Assembly: GCA_040954595.2 (NCBI GenBank)
Contig: CM082582.2
Coordinates: 13,020,001 to 13,084,000, forward strand
DNA length: 64,000 nucleotides
Direction of reading: 5' to 3'
From: Balanoglossus misakiensis
Lineage: Eukaryota > Hemichordata
Shown here: one piece after another, positions 61,054 to 64,000 of the stretch
Layout of the letters: every line of letters starts with the position of its first letter
How positions within the stretch are numbered: position 1 is the stretch's first letter
Translations under genes and position numbers: made by a program
The notes under the pieces: generated by a model
Databases searched by the model: none
What the model saw: the letters and a program-made list of their open reading frames with translations, nothing else
Told to the model about the DNA's origin: nothing

Positions 61054-64000
61054 TTAGAAACAGATTTACAGCCTATAAGAAGTCTATGGTTCTCAATTAA
61101 CAGGTGCCTACATTATTTGCCTATATATGCCTCCAAGCATATTGACAATACATGTATTATTTGTAATATGGGATCGTTCAATCTGCCAACTTGAATGCAT
61201 CAAATTTGTCTTCTTGCTAGCAAGCGATGGCCATAGCTGCTTGTGTATAAATTGAATTGTTATGCTATTTTCATTGTCAACATTTTCCGCAACCAGCAAA
61301 TTGATAAAATCTGTAACACACAATACAGTATTATATAAATTCTCATTTTTGTCATGAAACATCAGTATTAAAATCCAAACAATTAGATTTTATGGACATC
61401 TACTAACAACTAGGATCAATATGAAAGTTATCAATTTCTCATTAATTTAAGAATACATTACTTTATGCGTCACATATCCGCTTCACAGAATTTAATTATT
61501 ATTTCTATATATCACATGAAACATGCATTTTATACAGAAAATCCATGAGTCTGACCCCAGGCAGTGTATGTGGCTGTATAATGCAACATACATGGATGAA
61601 ACATACAGCTGTACAGTGGAATCACTTTCTGTTCATCTGCTCATAGACTGCACATAGCAATGTCAATTGCAAAGAAAATTAGATGACCTCATTAAAGGTC
61701 AAGGCCAGCATCATAAAGATTAAACACCACAATTTACAATTACAGTTGAAGGGGAGCAATAGCACTGTTTTAAAGGGTGGCACACCACAGTCGAATTTCA
61801 TTCTAGCTAAGCATGAACACTTTCATCATTATCCTATTTATAATCTGACAAAGCCTTCCAGTCAAATGATATTGAAATCTGCTGGTATTTGATCTTTCAA
61901 AAATGATAAATTTACATTTCCATATATGCATTATTTTTTCCTAAATATACATGTACTCATCTCTGTAAATTGTTTTTACAAGATGACTTAAGTGCTTGTG
62001 ACATGTCAGTACTTGAACCAGCCTTGGCCGTGATAATTTAACCTTTTGGATTTGACAGTGGAATTGTTATCCGTTGAATCACTATTTAATTGTTGGCAAC
62101 GGAAATAATCCTTGTTTTCAAGAAGGACGATCGAGAAGTAATCACTTGGGTACAAGCAAGATTTACCCGTATCCTCTTTGAGTTTGTTGAACCATGAAGA
62201 AACGATACTTATCCAATACCGTGGTAAATCAAACTGACATGATGATGGTTATTCAGAAAAAGTAATGGATCGCCTAGAGATCATTATGCTCTATTTGAAC
62301 ATCCCAGTTTTAAGCTGATTTTTTCTGACAGTTGCAAGGCGTTGTTGTGGATTGAAAACTGATACTTAGATGACAGTTATTCCAAAGCATTTAACCTGTT
62401 TTGTTGGCATATTTAGGGTAGTGTTGTTGGTTTAATGTCTCCATTCTTTGACCCGTTGAGATATTGGCAGTATAATGGTGGCTCTGATGGTGTACTGTGT
62501 CCGTCATGTTTGTTTAATACATGATTACCTTTCGTCTCTGGAATTTTGTGACATGCATTATCAAAACCTCAGGATTACACAAAAGCGCTAATGCACAAGT
62601 AACTGGAACAGATATCAGGAAATATCAGCCAACTACAGTGATTGACACTTCCCCGTCTTATAGTTACCTTGACACCATTTCTAACTGAAATCTGTTCCAC
62701 TTTCCTGACGTTTATATACAATTTTTGTGAACAATATATGAAGAATCAAAATCAATTTTATGCAAAATTAATGTATTTACTATTAATGAATTAATCTGCA
62801 AATAACTTTCTTAAAATTCTCCTCATATTGTTTAATTACACAAGGAAATGAAAATACAGATGCATGCTGTCATCAATTCTAATCATTAAATCCAGGATAA
62901 TCAATTGATATAATTATGTTTGGTTACCAGCCACTTAATTTATGGATTAATCAGCACGAATTTTGCATGAACACTGCACCTGACAGAGATCAGTCGACTG
63001 TTACAAACACCCAAGATGATTATTCACACCTCATACATTTCATCAATCATACTGGCAGCATTCTTGCAAGAAGCTCTCATTGGAAAGAACACATTTCTCA
63101 AATATTACTTTGAAGATTCGGTTTCGACAGTAAAATGCATGTAAATGCATGTGCTATTACTTTCCTGTTAAGCTGGAAACTAAATTTGAACATTTTGAGA
63201 CAAGAAATGAAACATTTATGTGAAGATTTCAATTTCACGGACTTTCACTGAAGGAGAGGGTGCCACAGAAGCTGGTCCCGTAACTACTAGAAAGGAATGA
63301 TCAGCTCAAATGACAATGTGCTCTCCAGAAAAGGTGGGAGGGAAGACATTAAATGCAACATCTCATAAAAAGAGTGCAAACATTAATTTAGGATTATGTC
63401 CCATGCATTATATATCCTGGTTAGACTTGCACAATCTCCAATTCAATCGCTATTTTTTCTGATGATACACCAGCGCATTACCAGATTGGATTTGTCGCAG
63501 TATATCAATGACAGGTTTTGAGTTCCTGCTATTACATCGCTATTGAACGCAGCAGACAAGAGAATGTATATTGTTGATGGATTGAGTGGCTGGGTCCTGC
63601 AGTCAGCAATGATATTTCAGTTTGTAAAACTGCTTTGCTGTACTCAGAACCAAGCCCTTACATGTAGCTTCCCGGTTTGAGAATTGATTTTAAGTTGCAT
63701 GGAGATATATTTCTCTCAAGGGAAGCTGCAAGTTCTCAGTGATTGGTTGCATATTCATCTCACCCATCAAATGTGTCAGCAACATCGTGAGATTTGAATA
63801 TGCTCAATATTTCCATAAAATATATAATCATCTTGATGACCTGGTTAAAAAGGGCTGGCATGATATAATATTGAATGTTTCTCTGCTTGAAAATATGCAA
63901 ATGTTGAATTTCATAAGCACATGTTCATTTCAGAAGATAAATTATCTGCCCTTTTATAATAATTGATTTCAGATTAATTATCCCTGCTTTGATACAAAAA

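Larger units (their letters stand above)
58892..64000. other. 5' region of JARID2: intron or upstream DNA
   Basis: The first confident JARID2 exon starts at 58891 with an acceptor in phase 0, so at least one more coding exon lies further 5'. Apart from a candidate at 59983-60039, this 5.1 kb contains no recognisable exon, only short chance frames and a short AGTGAAGCCTT repeat (61019-61053). It may be a long first intron, with the true exon 1 beyond the window. Confidence 0.5.

Noticed and set aside
58892-64000. Search for a JARID2 exon encoding a vertebrate-like MSKERPKRNIIQKK start
   Set aside because: No minus-strand stretch with that sequence and a phase-0 donor was found; it may lie beyond the window.

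Overview
The window is intron-rich eukaryotic nuclear DNA: AT-rich, GT-AG introns, many small phase-consistent exons, AATAAA signals, and small inverted-repeat elements. Exon-by-exon reading gives eleven protein genes, nearly all close to vertebrate families (JARID2, TBC1D32, FARS2, LYRM4, PEDS1, MTG2, NIPSNAP3, LSM5, a PARP2-type polymerase, a PPP1R3 glycogen-targeting subunit). A slowly evolving bilaterian invertebrate (hemichordate, lancelet, echinoderm or mollusc-like) fits best. That placement is inference; no single gene fixes the phylum. For each spliced gene the exon lengths sum to an intact reading frame, which independently checks the models.

Layout. 1-20 kb is gene-poor. It holds a single-exon PPP1R3 gene (+, 1693-2589), a long non-coding stretch rich in perfect cAMP-response palindromes, and the Fe-S assembly factor LYRM4 (-, 15.3 kb to probably 19.7 kb). 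FARS2 (+, 20.4-22.3 kb) follows. The order and orientation PPP1R3(+), LYRM4(-), FARS2(+) is the same as I recall for human 6p25 (PPP1R3G, LYRM4, FARS2), so this looks like conserved microsynteny.

22.9-48.2 kb is gene-dense. TBC1D32/Broad-minded (-, 30 coding exons) shares a very short bidirectional promoter with an unrecognised acidic nuclear-type protein (+, 31.5-33.4 kb). NIPSNAP3 (-), PEDS1 (-), MTG2 (+), a PARP2-type polymerase carrying two N-terminal WWE domains (-), and LSM5 (-) follow. Gene pairs are often head-to-head or tail-to-tail with short or overlapping UTRs.

48.4-64 kb is occupied by the PRC2 cofactor JARID2 (-, 19 confident coding exons at 51.2-58.9 kb). It has a long 3' UTR on one side and a long 5' intron or flank on the other.

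The strongest candidates for novelty are the WWE-WWE-WGR-PARP architecture, the unrecognised acidic protein beside TBC1D32, the CRE/X-box composite sites scattered over the first 14 kb, and a divergent LYRM4 first exon. The genes are housekeeping or developmental regulators and do not form one pathway. No rRNA, tRNA, CRISPR or prokaryotic system was seen.
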